This document shows, piece by piece, positions 42,478 through 56,484 of a stretch of DNA of 64,000 bases (its first letter is position 1; each line of letters starts with the position of its first letter). The position numbers and the translations under genes are program-made. The stretch is taken from NCBI RefSeq assembly GCF_000235365.1, contig NC_016456.1:558001-622000 (forward strand). Reading direction: 5' to 3'. Origin of the DNA: Eremothecium cymbalariae DBVPG#7215 (Eukaryota > Ascomycota > Saccharomycetes > Saccharomycetales > Saccharomycetaceae). The notes beneath the pieces were generated by a model. The model had not been told where the DNA came from. It searched no databases and worked only from the letters and a program-made list of their open reading frames with translations.

Positions 42478-43146
42478 ATGTCTGAAGAACGTAGAGCATT
42501 TATAGAAAGGGTTACGAATGAAACAAGAATTCAGATCGCTCTTTCGTTGGATGGAGGCCAGATAGGAATTAAAGACTCCATTTTAAGGAATGCAGATAAT
42601 AATAATCAAGTTGCCAAACAAGCAACTGGGTCTCAGGTTATTGATATCCACACAGGTGTGGGTTTTCTCGACCATATGATTCATGCTCTTGTTAAACATG
42701 CGGGATGGTCGCTGGTTTTAGAGTGTGTTGGGGACTTACACATCGATGATCATCACACAACGGAGGATTGCGGTATAGCGTTAGGACAGGCTTTTAAGGA
42801 AGCTTTGGGAGCTGTACGTGGAATAAAGCGGTTTGGGACAGGGTTCGCTCCTTTGGATGAAGCATTGAGCCGGGCAGTTGTTGATATATCAAATAGACCA
42901 TTTGCTGTGGTGGATTTGGCTTTGAAAAGAGAAAGGATCGGCGATTTATCAGCTGAAATGATTCCACATTTCCTGGAGTCGTTTGCGGGAGCAGCGCACA
43001 TCACACTTCATGTGGATTGTTTGAAAGGCTTCAATGATCACCATCGAAGCGAAAGCGCTTTCAAGGCCCTAGCAGTTGCGTTAAAAGAGGCTATATCCAG
43101 TAATGGCACCAATGACGTTCCCTCCACCAAAGGTGTGTTAATTTAA
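42478..43146 (+). CDS. HIS3: Imidazoleglycerol-phosphate dehydratase His3
   Basis: The ATG at 42478 ([19 protein letters not shown]) gives 222 residues against 220 in S. cerevisiae; an ATG 11 codons upstream is in frame but adds an unlikely extension. Two homologous half-domains carry the manganese-binding histidines: [14 protein letters not shown] and [19 protein letters not shown] in the first, and the matching IPHFLESFA and [19 protein letters not shown] in the second. The C-terminus is [14 protein letters not shown]. It catalyses the sixth step of histidine synthesis. A Gcn4 site lies upstream. Confidence 0.98.
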   Translation: MSEERRAFIERVTNETRIQIALSLDGGQIGIKDSILRNADNNNQVAKQATGSQVIDIHTGVGFLDHMIHALVKHAGWSLVLECVGDLHIDDHHTTEDCGIALGQAFKEALGAVRGIKRFGTGFAPLDEALSRAVVDISNRPFAVVDLALKRERIGDLSAEMIPHFLESFAGAAHITLHVDCLKGFNDHHRSESAFKALAVALKEAISSNGTNDVPSTKGVLI

Positions 43147-43299
43147 GACCAAGAAAGATAATATTGTGTAAGAATAATATAACATAGCTTTCTATTTACA
43201 GAGGATCTATCAAACCTCGACTTTTTAAAATGTTATTTATTTATTTATATTTGTCTTTTTAGTCTCAGTTTCATTGGTTGTGATTTTAAATTTCCTTTT

Positions 43300-44358
43300 T
43301 CACCTTTCAAAGTTTGTAAGAATGCTTAATAACTCTTCAGCATGTATAGCCGATTCTTCTAGACTGACCGTCCTCTCCTTGATGGATCCCCTTTGGTATA
43401 CATGTAACTTGGAGCTGGGAACCCCAAAGGTCCTGTTAGATTTCCTCAGAGAACCGGGTCTTCCCTCTATTAAACTGACATCCAAAACAATTCTTCCCTC
43501 TTCGTTAACTTTAGCCTCATTTATTAAAAATGGGAATGTGTGTTCTCTGACAAAATCGCCCATTTCATATTCAAATCTACGAGCATTACGACCCAATGAG
43601 GATGCCTTAGCAATGAAACCTGCAACAGCAACAGATTTTTCCAAATTGTTGGTTTGAAGAATTCTTCCTTCAACAACATTAATTTGTTTTATACCTTTAG
43701 GAGACTGCCTTAACCTACCTGCCAAATTATATGTCAAACCACCAGTACCAACAACGCTTGCATGACGAAATAGACGATCGGCACTTGTGATATCCATATT
43801 CTGAGACAAGAACTCAGAAGCGTACTTATTCAGCTGCTTCTTTTCAACCCTGCTTCTCTCAATAAACACTTCGGGATATGCCTCCGTCAACCACTTTTTA
43901 AACGCCGGACGCATTGATTCCACTAGCTGCAACACCTTTTTCTTCTTAACACTAGTATTTGCTGAATCAATACCAGTCAAAACGCTCGGTGACGATTCAG
44001 AGGATACATTTAACGATCTATTATAGAAAAGAGGATTACCTTGTGATTTCATAGGATACTTTGGCGATATACCCATCTCTTGAAACCTAATTCTATTCCA
44101 TTGGTACTGGCCAATAGGCTCAAAATCTGTCAACCTTTCCATTGTATCTAATTCATTGAAAATAATATATCTAGACTTGACCTTTGATGGGATACTTGAC
44201 TTCAAACCCCATTCCTGGCGACGTAAACAGGCCGGTTTCGTTTCAATAACCTGGTGAGTTGGATGATGCTTTTTGCCAACATGAACTAGCGGCTTATCAA
44301 TTTTAGGAACCTGGGCCAAGCGTGAACGCCGCAGTATATTGGAAAGATTGCTACTCAT
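43300..44358 (-). CDS. MRP51: Mitochondrial small ribosomal subunit protein Mrp51 (bS1m-like)
   Basis: The ATG at 44358 (MSSNLSNILRRSRLAQVPKI) gives 352 residues, close to the 344 of S. cerevisiae. A further in-frame ATG at 44529 would add 57 residues rich in Arg and Tyr; it is less likely but cannot be excluded. Conserved fungal Mrp51 features include PACLRRQEWGLKSSIPSKVKSRYI, TDFEPIGQYQWNRIRFQEMG, VVGTGGLTYNLAGRL and VLDVSLIEGRPGS. The protein is a component of the mitochondrial 37S subunit, needed for translation of mRNAs with their own leaders. Synteny is YPL118. Convergent with HIS3. Confidence 0.88.
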   Translation of the reverse strand: MSSNLSNILRRSRLAQVPKIDKPLVHVGKKHHPTHQVIETKPACLRRQEWGLKSSIPSKVKSRYIIFNELDTMERLTDFEPIGQYQWNRIRFQEMGISPKYPMKSQGNPLFYNRSLNVSSESSPSVLTGIDSANTSVKKKKVLQLVESMRPAFKKWLTEAYPEVFIERSRVEKKQLNKYASEFLSQNMDITSADRLFRHASVVGTGGLTYNLAGRLRQSPKGIKQINVVEGRILQTNNLEKSVAVAGFIAKASSLGRNARRFEYEMGDFVREHTFPFLINEAKVNEEGRIVLDVSLIEGRPGSLRKSNRTFGVPSSKLHVYQRGSIKERTVSLEESAIHAEELLSILTNFER

Positions 44359-44983
44359 TAACTTTAATATCAACCGTCTAGCAGGTCGTATAGCAATTAC
44401 TGTATTCGGTCTTATTCCATAATACACTTTGTATGTGTATAAATGAGATCGATATCGACTTGTGATAAAAATGCGCTTTTCCAAAATTTTCCAAAATTTT
44501 GCCAATCGGCCTACAGTCCGGGTAACCATATTCTTGCGATTTTGGTCATAGTTGTTACCCGGATGAGATTTTGGCTTACTAAGCTGGCGTCAGCGGATTA
44601 CATTTGAACACATACACTCTCTCCCTCTAAACATACATACGCATTGAATCAGTTTTTTGTATTATTTTTTTAGACTGGTATTATAGATAGATATATATAA
44701 TATCTTACTATCCATTTGATGCGCTACCCACCTTTTTCATTTCCCGATACATACTGGATATCATGTGACTGAACATGAATGGGGCACAACTAGTAGCGAT
44801 CCTGGGCAAGATTAATGAACAATTGTTCGAAACAAACTAAAAATAGAGCAATAATTATTAATTAATAATATTATATTAATAGTAAGGGTTCTTCATATTG
44901 AAATAAAAACAGTGTAATATATTATTATAAGAAGGGCCTTTAAGTTGAGACAGTTTTTCCTTTATTTCGTTTTTTAAAAAAAT
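44359..44983. other. Intergenic region MRP51-permease
   Basis: About 625 bp of AT-rich sequence between the MRP51 start and the permease 3' end. No ORF or RNA gene recognised. Confidence 0.5.
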
Positions 44984-46693
44984 TTACTTAATAGCAGCGT
45001 ACATTTCTAATGCAGGACTGACAGAACTGGAATCTACGCTTGCTAAATCCTGTGAGGGAGAATTTTGCATTAAGACCTTTATTTTGGGGTCTTCGATGGT
45101 TGGACAGTATATATCACGATCTGTGGTAATATCGACGTTACTGGCCCTAATAAGTAGGGACCAGTTTTTAGTATAAACCTTGTGACCGATGTAAAATAAT
45201 AGGGCAACGGGGACAGCCATATAGTTCTGGAAAAATTGTACTATATTTGGTTTTCCATTGCTTTCCAATGGGAATAATGAAACCCAGAATTGTACTACCA
45301 AAATGACAAGGTTTATTACCGTTGCAATGTAGGAGCCAGCAACGCCAGTAATTGATTTATAACCCAAGGTTTCGAGCGACTGTCCCCGGGATTTGATGGC
45401 ATCACGGAAGCGAATGTGGGCGATGCAGATAGTTGTCCAAGTAAATATTGTTGATAATCCGCTGATGGATAACAACCATATAAATATGGCCTCCTGATCC
45501 CTGTATTCGGCGACAAATGATATGAGGCCGAATAAGGCGCTTATGAACAAGCATCTCATGGGCTGGCCATGTTTGTTCAACTTAGTAAAGTACTTTGGAG
45601 CAAAATTCTGTTCTGCTAGGGAGTGTAGTGTGCGGGACGAAGAGTACATGGCGCTATTGGCAACTGAGATGACAGCAATTAATATGACAGCATTTATAAT
45701 GTGAGGCACGACCGTTATACCGTTCATAGCCACGGCAGCAACGTACGGTGATGAGTGGATCATATTAGATCCTGAACCCATTAATATAGGAGAGTTATGG
45801 GGAACAAGAAGACCCACAACTGAAATGGACAACAAGTAAAACACAAAAATCCTGATTGATACTTGGTTGCAAGCTCGTCCAATGCTTTTTGGCATATTAT
45901 CACGATTCTGTTCAGCGGCAGATAATGCTAGAAACTCGACTCCTCCGCAAGAGAAAGCTGCATTCACCAATGTACCCGCTGTGGCCTTAATGATGTTATA
46001 ATTCTTATTAAACATTCCTGGATCAATCAAATACCTGAATCCAATGGTCCCCGAAGTACCCACACACCCGGTGTCAATCAACACACCCAAAATGATGAAC
46101 CCAATTATCACTACCACCTTCAAAGAATTAAAAATAAACTCTGCCTCAGCGTACCCTCCCGAGCCAAACGAATTTACAACACATATCAATGCGTAGAACA
46201 CCGAAACGAATAAACTAGGCGACAAACTAGCATTCCAGTACTTGATCGTCATCGACCCAGTCACAAGCTCCAACGGTAGCACTATCATCCACTGTAAACA
46301 AAACAACCACGACACACTGAACCCAAGCGATGGATCAATAAACCTCTTCCCATAGGAATTAAACCCCCCGGATAACGACGGAAACGCAACAACTAACTCC
46401 CCGACCGACTGCATACAGCACACTAGCATAACCCCAATGATCCCGTACCCAATCAACGTACCCCCAATCCCAGCACATGCTATAGACTTCCCATTGCCCA
46501 CAAGCAACCCAGTCCCAATCCCCGTCGCCATAGAGATCATAAAAACATGACGCGGCCTGATGGACTGCCTAAGAACCTCCTTCTTGCCCTGCACGCCAGC
46601 TCCCGCCTCCACATCCTCTGCCACAGACTCCACACTGTCTGCCTCAGCTCCACTAGCATCTTTCTTACATAAAAGCTTCAACCTCGTCTTCAT
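44984..46693 (-). CDS. Amino-acid permease (yeast YAT/APC family)
   Basis: 569 residues from the ATG at 46693. A hydrophilic cytosolic N-terminus leads to about 12 transmembrane segments. The entry is RQSIRPRHVFMISMATGIGTGLLVGNGKSIACAG, the family hallmark, and WLFCLQWMIVLPLELVTGSMTIKYWN in helix 3-4 is typical of fungal general and specific permeases such as Gap1, Gnp1 and Tat1. A FEAACNQ-type region, ACNQVSIRIFVFYL, is also present. It takes up amino acids by proton symport at the plasma membrane. Substrate cannot be read from sequence. It interrupts the MRP51-DED1 order expected from S. cerevisiae, so it is an insertion or lineage-specific copy. Confidence 0.9.
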   Translation of the reverse strand: MKTRLKLLCKKDASGAEADSVESVAEDVEAGAGVQGKKEVLRQSIRPRHVFMISMATGIGTGLLVGNGKSIACAGIGGTLIGYGIIGVMLVCCMQSVGELVVAFPSLSGGFNSYGKRFIDPSLGFSVSWLFCLQWMIVLPLELVTGSMTIKYWNASLSPSLFVSVFYALICVVNSFGSGGYAEAEFIFNSLKVVVIIGFIILGVLIDTGCVGTSGTIGFRYLIDPGMFNKNYNIIKATAGTLVNAAFSCGGVEFLALSAAEQNRDNMPKSIGRACNQVSIRIFVFYLLSISVVGLLVPHNSPILMGSGSNMIHSSPYVAAVAMNGITVVPHIINAVILIAVISVANSAMYSSSRTLHSLAEQNFAPKYFTKLNKHGQPMRCLFISALFGLISFVAEYRDQEAIFIWLLSISGLSTIFTWTTICIAHIRFRDAIKSRGQSLETLGYKSITGVAGSYIATVINLVILVVQFWVSLFPLESNGKPNIVQFFQNYMAVPVALLFYIGHKVYTKNWSLLIRASNVDITTDRDIYCPTIEDPKIKVLMQNSPSQDLASVDSSSVSPALEMYAAIK

Positions 46694-49174
<2,481 letters not shown>

Positions 49175-50062
49175 TCTTATTTATGGCCAATATGTTTTAC
49201 ATGTTTGAATAAGCCAATAACATACACTGCTTTTTTTTTATATATTTTTTGCCATCCTTTTTTTATTTCCTTCTGTGTTTTATTTCCTATGCTGATTTAT
49301 CCTTACTATTTGGTGTTTTCTCTAAATGGCATTAATACTTGTGTGAATGGTATTATTATACAATTGTGCATTTACTAAGTACCTCGTTTAAGGTGGTTAT
49401 AATTGTAACAACCATTAAGTTGTGTTTTACAATTCAGGATATTTTCAGAAAGACAATTTTTATCTTTTCCATCTACGTGTTTACAAAGTTTACACTCATT
49501 CCAAGTTTAACTTTTTTATTTTTATTATTATTATTATTATTATTACAATTCTTCTTCTATGTTTTTTATTACTATGGCATGGGTTTAATACACTTTTTAA
49601 CGATCAGATTTTGCTTTCGATGCTTCTGCTCCTTTAAAATTGTTTACTGTTAACTGTCTGCAATTATCGCTATTCTCAGTTCAAGACATCGAAAGGTAAA
49701 TTTGATAATCTACGCATTATTTTTCAAAACTGTTACCACCTATTAATACTACCGATAGAAATGTGGGAAGCTATGTAGCTGGTCTCTATGTATATTATTG
49801 CGTATTGCAAGATAGTACAGTTGTATAATAGGTTACTTGTTGATAGATAAAACACCTAATATTATAAGGCATTATATTGTTATTTTCTTAGTCGATTTTC
49901 TGTCTCCCTGGGTACATTTTGGATTGATTGCATATATGTATATATGTATGTATGGTATGGCTAATGCATAACCATAAAAGTAAAACAAATGCGTGAATTA
50001 GGAGACAGAATTGAGGAATCAATTAAAGAAAAACTATTGGACATGGCTCAACCACTTATGTA
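49175..50062. other. Long convergent intergenic region DED1-TFB2 (inversion breakpoint)
   Basis: About 890 bp of very AT-rich sequence with poly-T and TTATTA tracts (about 49510-49545) between two 3' ends. No supported gene; ORFs here are simple-sequence artefacts. It coincides with one end of the inferred 12 kb inversion. Confidence 0.55.
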
Positions 50063-51579
50063 TTATTTTTTCTTAAAACGTCTTTTGTGGAAATCAATAA
50101 CCTGTGAATTCCCATCTTTTGAAATGAAGAACATCTTCTTTTTATCATCTGACCAGAGTAAAACACCAATATCTCTCGCATATTGCGTCATAATCTGATA
50201 TTCCTGTACATTATCAAAATCCCTAAACAGGTAGCCGTCATAACTAATGATTCTATCCAACTCCAGTTGCCACAGCTTGATCTGATCGACAACTGTTGGC
50301 GGAAGCACCTGCAGAGTATCTTTACAATTTGGATCCAATTCTAGTTTTCGCTCCAAGTTTTCATCAGCCAGGCGCCTCATTCGTGGGTGGGCGTGCGTTT
50401 CCAGATAAGCAATTATCTGATCTGCAGTAATACCATTGCGTAAGGCCCTTCTAATGGATTCCCTTGTAACTTGACCAGTGACCATATTTTGGAAACGAGA
50501 CTTCAGATGCACAAACAAACTTAAGATAGCAATTTGCAACGGAGAGTTCGAGTAACTGTAAAGCTTAAAGTTAGTTTCAATAATTAAGGCTCCATCAGGG
50601 ATGTTCCGTCCCATCCCATCTTGATTATCATCATCCCCCATACCAGCTCCACTGATTCCTTTTGTATCAGGTCCATCAGGTCTTTGTTTTATAACACTAT
50701 TAACCGCCCCAGAAGCCGACCTGATAGACACAGCATCAGATGTTAACATGGTAGCCAGCCTTGTGGGATAAAATTTGGAGAAGTTCGATTTTTTTTGGAA
50801 TACTAGCCCATAGTCTCTCATATCTTGTAACATTGTCTTCTGTGTGTCACTCAACCCAACCACACTGTAAGATTTACCCAATTCTAACGCACCTAACATG
50901 AATATAAGATTCAACACATCTACAGGATCCATCTGTAACGTCTCGGCCATTGTTAAGTATTGAAGCAGTAACGTCCATATCTGAGCATTTGCATCCTGCA
51001 ACAAGAACTGAAAACCCTCATTGGTAATCTTGAGTTGCCCCTCCTCATCAACCTCCATAAGTTTGCTATGTTGCAGTAGACTCAGAACATTTTTCCCGGG
51101 ACTCTTTGTCAAAGGAGTACCCACCATAAAATGTAAAATATTCTCCCATTTGTCTGCAGCATATGTATCTAACATCGACATGGTAACAATGTCATTTTCC
51201 TCTTCCACAATATTACCAAACGAATTGTTAACCTCCCCCCGGTCAGGGCATTCCGAAACGATTCCTTAAATATAGGGTTCAGCCTAATCATCAACGGTTG
51301 ACCCGACTGCCCTTCAATAATAATATGCAACAACTTCATCGACTTGATAGCATCGTGCAACTGAAACTTAGCATCCGGCTTGACCCAACGATCTAAGTCA
51401 CGTAAAGAAGCCTCCTCATCTTGAAAGATCATAGACATTATGAAGAACTTTGCCATAGGAGAAAGTAGTCTATAAATTGCAAGACATGCTGCGGGGGACT
51501 GGTAAAGTCGAGACTGAACCTGCTGAGGAAGTTCCTCCAGGTATTCATTCACAGTATTTTTGAACAGATTCTGAGACAT
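50063..51579 (-). CDS. TFB2: TFIIH core subunit Tfb2 (p52), with one apparent frameshift
   Basis: The ATG at 51579 (MSQNLFKNTVNEYLEELPQQVQSRLYQSP) opens a frame that fails near 51235; the rest lies in the -1 phase and runs to 50063. The break is at six G on the coding strand (C at 51235-51240). Seven would join RNALTGG to EVNNSFGNIVEEENDIV. The repaired length is about 505 residues, against 513 in S. cerevisiae. Conserved parts include RWVKPDAKFQLHDAIKSMKLLHII, RFQNMVTGQVTRESIRRALRNGITADQIIAYLETHAHP and the C-terminal clutch domain with FRDFDNVQEYQ. Tfb2 anchors the Ssl2/XPB helicase in TFIIH for transcription and repair. The gene is essential, so a data error is likely. Confidence 0.9.
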
Positions 51580-52044
51580 CTTAAAAAGCACTAAATAGCT
51601 TCCAACTGCCAAAACTACAACAACTTTGGACTGCTTGATGAGATAAATTGTTCCTGTTTTAGACAAGAGATGTCCAATTTTCAGTTCGTTAAAACAATCA
51701 AAAGAACTACAACATCCCAACACAAATGATATACAGCCTTACAGAACCTATACGAGTGCTTTTACTGCCCAATTCCGTAGCTACTTCAACCAAAAACAAC
51801 CTATGTTAATGAAACTACTCTCTCATACAAGCTTTGTAACGTTTTCCAACATTTAGCTTGTGTCACGTGATTAGTTTGTCGGTCATAAGCGACTATTGCT
51901 TAGAAAATTTTTCCAGAGCATGGTGATGAGCTTTTACAGGGCTATTCGATGACCTCTCCTGATTAAGAATTAGTAGGATAATTGGAGCCACCAATTGATT
52001 AACAGGGTGGTTTGTGAATTCTTATTAATTGAGGGAATTTCATA
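51580..52044. other. Divergent promoter region TFB2-RET1
   Basis: About 465 bp between divergent start codons, with a RET1-oriented CACGTG-RRPE-PAC module. No other gene seen. Confidence 0.6.
51863..51933 (+). promoter_or_regulatory. CACGTG-RRPE-PAC module before RET1
   Basis: In order: TCACGTGA (51863-51870), AGAAAATTTTTC (51902-51913, RRPE) and GGTGATGAGCTT (51922-51933, PAC). The RET1 ATG follows about 112 bp later. Confidence 0.75.
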
Positions 52045-55000
52045 ATGCTGAAAAGTGAGCATTCTCATACAAATCACACGAAAGATGACACATTTGAGCA
52101 GCTGTTGAAGCCGGTTTATAAAGGTAAGAAACTTACCGATGAGATCAATACTGCTGAGGATAAGTGGAATCTATTGCCTGCATTTTTAAAGGTTAAAGGG
52201 TTGGTTAAACAACATTTAGATTCTTTTAATTATTTTGTAGATGTGGACTTAAAGAAGATCATCAAGGCTAATGAGATGGTTTTGAGTGATGTCGATCCAG
52301 AATTTTATTTAAAGTACGTTGATATCCGTGTTGGACAAAGGAGCAATTCAAGTAGGATAGATATGTTGCCCCCTCATGAGTGTCGTCTGAGAGACATGAC
52401 TTATAGTGCTCCTATATATGTGGATATTGAATACACACGAGGAAGATTAATTGTATTACATAAGGATGTTGAGATTGGGAAGATGCCGATTATGTTGCGA
52501 TCTAACAAGTGTATTCTGAATGGTGCCTCGGAAGAGACTATGGCAAAGCTCAATGAGTGTCCTTTAGATCCTGGTGGATATTTTATTGTCAATGGTACAG
52601 AGAAGGTTATTTTAGTTCAGGAGCAATTGTCCAAGAATCGTATTATTGTCGAAGCAGATGAGAAGAAGTCGATTGTACAAGCGTCGGTTACGTCGTCGAC
52701 CCACGAGCGAAAGTCCAAAACCTATGTTGTTACCAAGAATGAGAAAATATATCTTAAGCACAATTCCATTTCAGAGGAGGTTCCAATCGTGATTGTTTTA
52801 AAGGCATGTGGCGTGGTGTCTGATTTGGAAATTATGCAACTAGTTTGTGGTAATAATAGCAGTTATCAAGATATATTTGCAATTAACTTTGAAGAAGCTT
52901 CTAAAATGAACATATACACACAGCAACAAGCCTTGGAATATATTGGTACCAAGGTTAAAACTATTAGACGACAAAAGTTGACAATTTTACAAGAAGGAAT
53001 CGAGGCCATTGCGACTACTGTTATTGCCCATTTAACTGTAGAGGCGTTAGATTTTAGGGAAAAAGCACTGTATATTGCTATAATGACACGTAGGGTTGTG
53101 ATGGCTATCCAGAATTGTAAAATGGTGGATGATAGAGATTACGTTGGTAATAAGCGATTGGAATTGGCTGGACAATTAATGTCCTTGTTGTTCGAGGATT
53201 TGTTTAAAAAGTTCAATAATGATTTCAAGGCTAGTATCGATAAGGTTTTAAAAAAACCAAACAGGGCAGAAATGTATGATGCCTTGTTGTCGATTAATGT
53301 TCATTCAAATAACATTACTTCTGGTCTAAATAGGGCTATATCAACCGGAAATTGGTCATTGAAGAGATTTAAAATGGAACGGGCAGGTGTTACTCACGTT
53401 TTGAGTAGGCTGTCTTACATTTCTGCTTTGGGTATGATGACTAGAATTTCTTCGCAATTTGAAAAATCTAGGAAAGTTTCAGGTCCCAGAGCTTTACAGC
53501 CATCACAATTTGGTATGTTATGTACCTCCGATACTCCAGAAGGTGAAGCATGTGGTTTGGTTAAAAACCTGGCATTGATGACACATATTACTACTGATGA
53601 TGAGGAAGAACCAATTAAAAGGCTATGTTATCTTTTAGGTGTTGAAGACATTGGCTTGATCGATAGTGCTTCTTTACATGACAATTATGGTGTTTATCTA
53701 AATGGTACCATTATAGGTACTGCAAGATATCCAACTAAATTTGTTCACCAATTTAGAATCCTAAGAAGGACAGGGAAAATATCCGAATTCATATCAATAT
53801 ACACTAATATCCATCAAAATGCTGTTCATATTGTAACTGATGGGGGGAGAATCTGTAGACCATTGATAATTGTTAAAAATGGAAAGTCTATGGTTGCTTC
53901 TAGTCATTTGAAAAGATTATTGGATGGGAAACTACAATTTGATGACTTTTTGAAGCTTGGACTGGTAGAATATTTGGATGTCAATGAAGAAAACGATTCC
54001 TTCATTGCCTTGTATGAAAAAGATATTCATGAAGGTATCACTCACTTGGAAATTGAACCTTTTACCGTTCTTGGTGCTGTTGCTGGGTTAATTCCATATC
54101 CTCATCATAACCAATCTCCTCGTAACACATATCAATGCGCAATGGGTAAGCAAGCTATTGGTGCAATTGCATATAATCAATTCAAAAGGATTGATACTTT
54201 ACTATATTTGATGATCTACCCTCAGCAGCCTATGGTTAAGACAAAGACAATCGAACTAATAGATTATGACAAATTACCAGCTGGTCAAAATGCCACTGTT
54301 GCAGTCATGTCATATTCTGGTTACGATATTGAAGATGCTTTAGTGTTGAACAAATCTTCCATCGATAGAGGATTTGGTCGTTGTGAGACACGTAAGAAAA
54401 CAACCACTATCTTAAAAAGGTATCCGAACCATACTCAGGATATCATTGGTGGTATGCGTGTTGATGAAAATGGTGAGCCTATATGGCAACATAAATCTCT
54501 AGGTCCAGACGGTCTAGGAGAAGTTGGTATGAAAGTGGAAAGTGGTCAGATCTACATTAACAAATCTGTTCCAACCAATGCATCTGATAGTGTTCTGACT
54601 CAATCGCAATCTCAGTATAGAGAAGCACCTATCATATACAGGGCCCCAGAACCTTCACACATTGATCAAGTTATGATGTCAGTGTCTGATAACGATCAAG
54701 CTTTGATTAAAGTATTATTAAGACAAAATAGACGTCCAGAATTAGGTGATAAGTTTTCTTCTAGGCATGGACAGAAAGGTGTATGTGGTATTATCGTACA
54801 GCAGGAAGATATGCCATTCAATGATCAGGGTATCTGTCCCGACATTATCATGAATCCACATGGTTTCCCATCTCGTATGACTGTCGGTAAGATGATAGAG
54901 CTTGTTTCTGGAAAGGCAGGTGTTTTGAATGGTACTTTAGAATACGGCACATGCTTTGGTGGTTCTAAATTAGCAGATATGTCTGAAATTTTAATCAACA

Positions 55001-55470
55001 ATGGGTTTAATTATTCTGGTAAAGATATGTTGTACTCGGGTATCACAGGTGAGTGTTTGCAAGCTTATGTTTTCTTTGGACCAATATACTACCAAAAATT
55101 GAAGCACATGGTTTTAGACAAGATGCATGCAAGAGCCAGAGGCCCCAGGGCTGTCCTAACACGTCAACCAACTGAGGGTAGATCTAGAGATGGTGGTTTG
55201 AGATTGGGTGAAATGGAAAGGGACTGTGTTATTGCTTACGGAGCTTCTCAACTGTTATTGGAAAGATTAATGTTAAGTTCAGATGCATTTGAGGTCGATG
55301 TTTGTGATAAATGTGGCCTGATGGGATATAGTGGGTGGTGCACATCGTGTAAATCCGCAGAGCACGTTATTAAAATAACTATTCCGTATGCTGCCAAGCT
55401 TTTATTCCAAGAATTATTGTCTATGAACATTGCTCCAAGGTTGATGTTGGGAGATGTGTTCCAATCTTAA
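52045..55470 (+). CDS. RET1: RNA polymerase III second-largest subunit Ret1 (Rpc128)
   Basis: 1141 residues (1149 in S. cerevisiae) from the ATG at 52045. The Rpb2-type domain series is complete. Hallmarks are [17 protein letters not shown] near the N-terminus, [25 protein letters not shown] in the fork, [20 protein letters not shown], and the C-terminal hybrid-binding [16 protein letters not shown]. The [14 protein letters not shown] stretch and zinc site [16 protein letters not shown] are also present. It forms one wall of the polymerase III active cleft, making tRNA, 5S and U6 RNA. The promoter carries ribosome-biogenesis-type elements. Part of the inverted block (YOR207). Confidence 0.97.
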   Translation: MLKSEHSHTNHTKDDTFEQLLKPVYKGKKLTDEINTAEDKWNLLPAFLKVKGLVKQHLDSFNYFVDVDLKKIIKANEMVLSDVDPEFYLKYVDIRVGQRSNSSRIDMLPPHECRLRDMTYSAPIYVDIEYTRGRLIVLHKDVEIGKMPIMLRSNKCILNGASEETMAKLNECPLDPGGYFIVNGTEKVILVQEQLSKNRIIVEADEKKSIVQASVTSSTHERKSKTYVVTKNEKIYLKHNSISEEVPIVIVLKACGVVSDLEIMQLVCGNNSSYQDIFAINFEEASKMNIYTQQQALEYIGTKVKTIRRQKLTILQEGIEAIATTVIAHLTVEALDFREKALYIAIMTRRVVMAIQNCKMVDDRDYVGNKRLELAGQLMSLLFEDLFKKFNNDFKASIDKVLKKPNRAEMYDALLSINVHSNNITSGLNRAISTGNWSLKRFKMERAGVTHVLSRLSYISALGMMTRISSQFEKSRKVSGPRALQPSQFGMLCTSDTPEGEACGLVKNLALMTHITTDDEEEPIKRLCYLLGVEDIGLIDSASLHDNYGVYLNGTIIGTARYPTKFVHQFRILRRTGKISEFISIYTNIHQNAVHIVTDGGRICRPLIIVKNGKSMVASSHLKRLLDGKLQFDDFLKLGLVEYLDVNEENDSFIALYEKDIHEGITHLEIEPFTVLGAVAGLIPYPHHNQSPRNTYQCAMGKQAIGAIAYNQFKRIDTLLYLMIYPQQPMVKTKTIELIDYDKLPAGQNATVAVMSYSGYDIEDALVLNKSSIDRGFGRCETRKKTTTILKRYPNHTQDIIGGMRVDENGEPIWQHKSLGPDGLGEVGMKVESGQIYINKSVPTNASDSVLTQSQSQYREAPIIYRAPEPSHIDQVMMSVSDNDQALIKVLLRQNRRPELGDKFSSRHGQKGVCGIIVQQEDMPFNDQGICPDIIMNPHGFPSRMTVGKMIELVSGKAGVLNGTLEYGTCFGGSKLADMSEILINNGFNYSGKDMLYSGITGECLQAYVFFGPIYYQKLKHMVLDKMHARARGPRAVLTRQPTEGRSRDGGLRLGEMERDCVIAYGASQLLLERLMLSSDAFEVDVCDKCGLMGYSGWCTSCKSAEHVIKITIPYAAKLLFQELLSMNIAPRLMLGDVFQS

Positions 55471-55574
55471 TCGCTTCTTAAAGAGGCTTGTGACCTGCAT
55501 TATTTAATTTACTGATTGATAACTTCATAAAACTTTTTTAAGAGTGAATAAAGCATATTTATTATTATCAGGCA

Positions 55575-55594
55575 CCTTCATAAAACTATGAAGG
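55575..55594. terminator. Perfect hairpin between RET1 and MEI5 3' ends
   Basis: 8-bp inverted repeat CCTTCATA / TATGAAGG with a 4-nt AAAC loop, overlapping the MEI5 stop side. Yeast termination does not need hairpins, so the function is uncertain. Confidence 0.4.
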
Positions 55595-56275
55595 ATACAC
55601 CAAATTATATTCTACCTTAAGCCTTTGAGCTAATTCTTGCAAAGTCATCTCGTCTTGCTCGTTATCTCCAAATTGCACTTCCAATCGTGCTAGAGCCTTT
55701 TCCTTTTCCTTCTCAGCTTCCAAACGCTTCTCCTCCATCTGCTCACGGATTTCTTGCTGCTCTTCAGAGGGAAGCATCAAGAAATCCTCACTTTCCAGAA
55801 CCATATTGATCTGCTCTTCAATCCCATCGTCTGCCTGGTATTCGATTTGCTTCTTCAACTTTTCCACCTCTTTTTGTTTAAATTCCTTATATCCCCCCAT
55901 TTTATTAATCTTCAATATAGTCGAATTTAAAATATATGCCATGGCTCCTTGGCATACACCTCTCCACTTAACAATTAAATCCCGTGTGTTTTCTTCTTGA
56001 TCATATGTAGATGCAACTTTGACAGCCCTCTTCAATAACGTTTCCTTCTTATTATACTCGCGAAGTTCACTATCTATACGAGATTCCAATTGCTTGATCT
56101 CACTAGAAATTTGACTACCCTGGTTCAAAAATTCATTCTTGGGACTTTTAATATCACTAGTAGTCCTGAATGGTACCTTAAACGTTTTATTAACCCCTTT
56201 GTTGTTGGATTTTGGTGTAGCCGCCGACCCCTCCTCAACTAACGTGACTTCTGGATCACGCTCTGAACAGCTCAT
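55586..56275 (-). CDS. MEI5: Meiotic recombination mediator Mei5 (Sfr1 family)
   Basis: 229 residues (222 in S. cerevisiae Mei5) from the ATG at 56275. A disordered N-terminus with PFRTTSDIKSPKNEFLNQ is followed by a coiled coil and the conserved C-terminal core VKWRGVCQGAMAYILN and KINKMGGYKEFKQKEVEKLK, typical of Mei5/Sfr1. With Sae3 it helps load Dmo1-type recombinase (Dmc1) on single-stranded DNA during meiosis. It lies between RET1 and NOC2, matching the YPL121 position. A perfect Ume6 site lies inside its first codons, consistent with meiosis-specific expression. Confidence 0.85.
   Translation of the reverse strand: MSCSERDPEVTLVEEGSAATPKSNNKGVNKTFKVPFRTTSDIKSPKNEFLNQGSQISSEIKQLESRIDSELREYNKKETLLKRAVKVASTYDQEENTRDLIVKWRGVCQGAMAYILNSTILKINKMGGYKEFKQKEVEKLKKQIEYQADDGIEEQINMVLESEDFLMLPSEEQQEIREQMEEKRLEAEKEKEKALARLEVQFGDNEQDEMTLQELAQRLKVEYNLVYPS
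56218..56227 (+). promoter_or_regulatory. URS1 (Ume6) site inside the MEI5 coding start
   Basis: TAGCCGCCGA is the full URS1 consensus of early meiotic genes. It falls 48-57 bp downstream of the MEI5 ATG, in codons for GSAAT, rather than upstream. Ume6 binding is inferred. Confidence 0.8.
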
Positions 56276-56410
56276 AACTAAAAGTCAAATTGTATGATCA
56301 CCAATCGTCCCAAATTACACCTGTATCTATAAGTACTTGCAGTTAATGTTGATACACTGTTTTTATACATTATTATTCAAAAGAATGTTAGTTTGGCACT
56401 AATTAATTGT

Positions 56411-56436
56411 TTTTGAATCAAAAAAAAGATTCAAAA
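56411..56436. terminator. Hairpin at the NOC2 3' side
   Basis: 9-bp perfect inverted repeat TTTTGAATC / GATTCAAAA around eight A. It lies 50-70 bp beyond the NOC2 stop and upstream of MEI5. Confidence 0.4.
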
Positions 56437-56484
56437 TTATCAAAATTATGTTGAAATACAAAATTACGAAATTCTCAATTGCTA

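Noticed and set aside
44359..44529. 57-residue N-terminal extension of MRP51 from an upstream ATG
   Set aside because: The ATG at 44358 gives the usual family start (SNILRRSRLAQVPKI) and length; the extension is Arg/Tyr-rich and resembles translated promoter.
49339..49653. Ile/Leu/Phe-rich ORFs after DED1
   Set aside because: They translate simple TTATTA and poly-T tracts; not a membrane protein gene.
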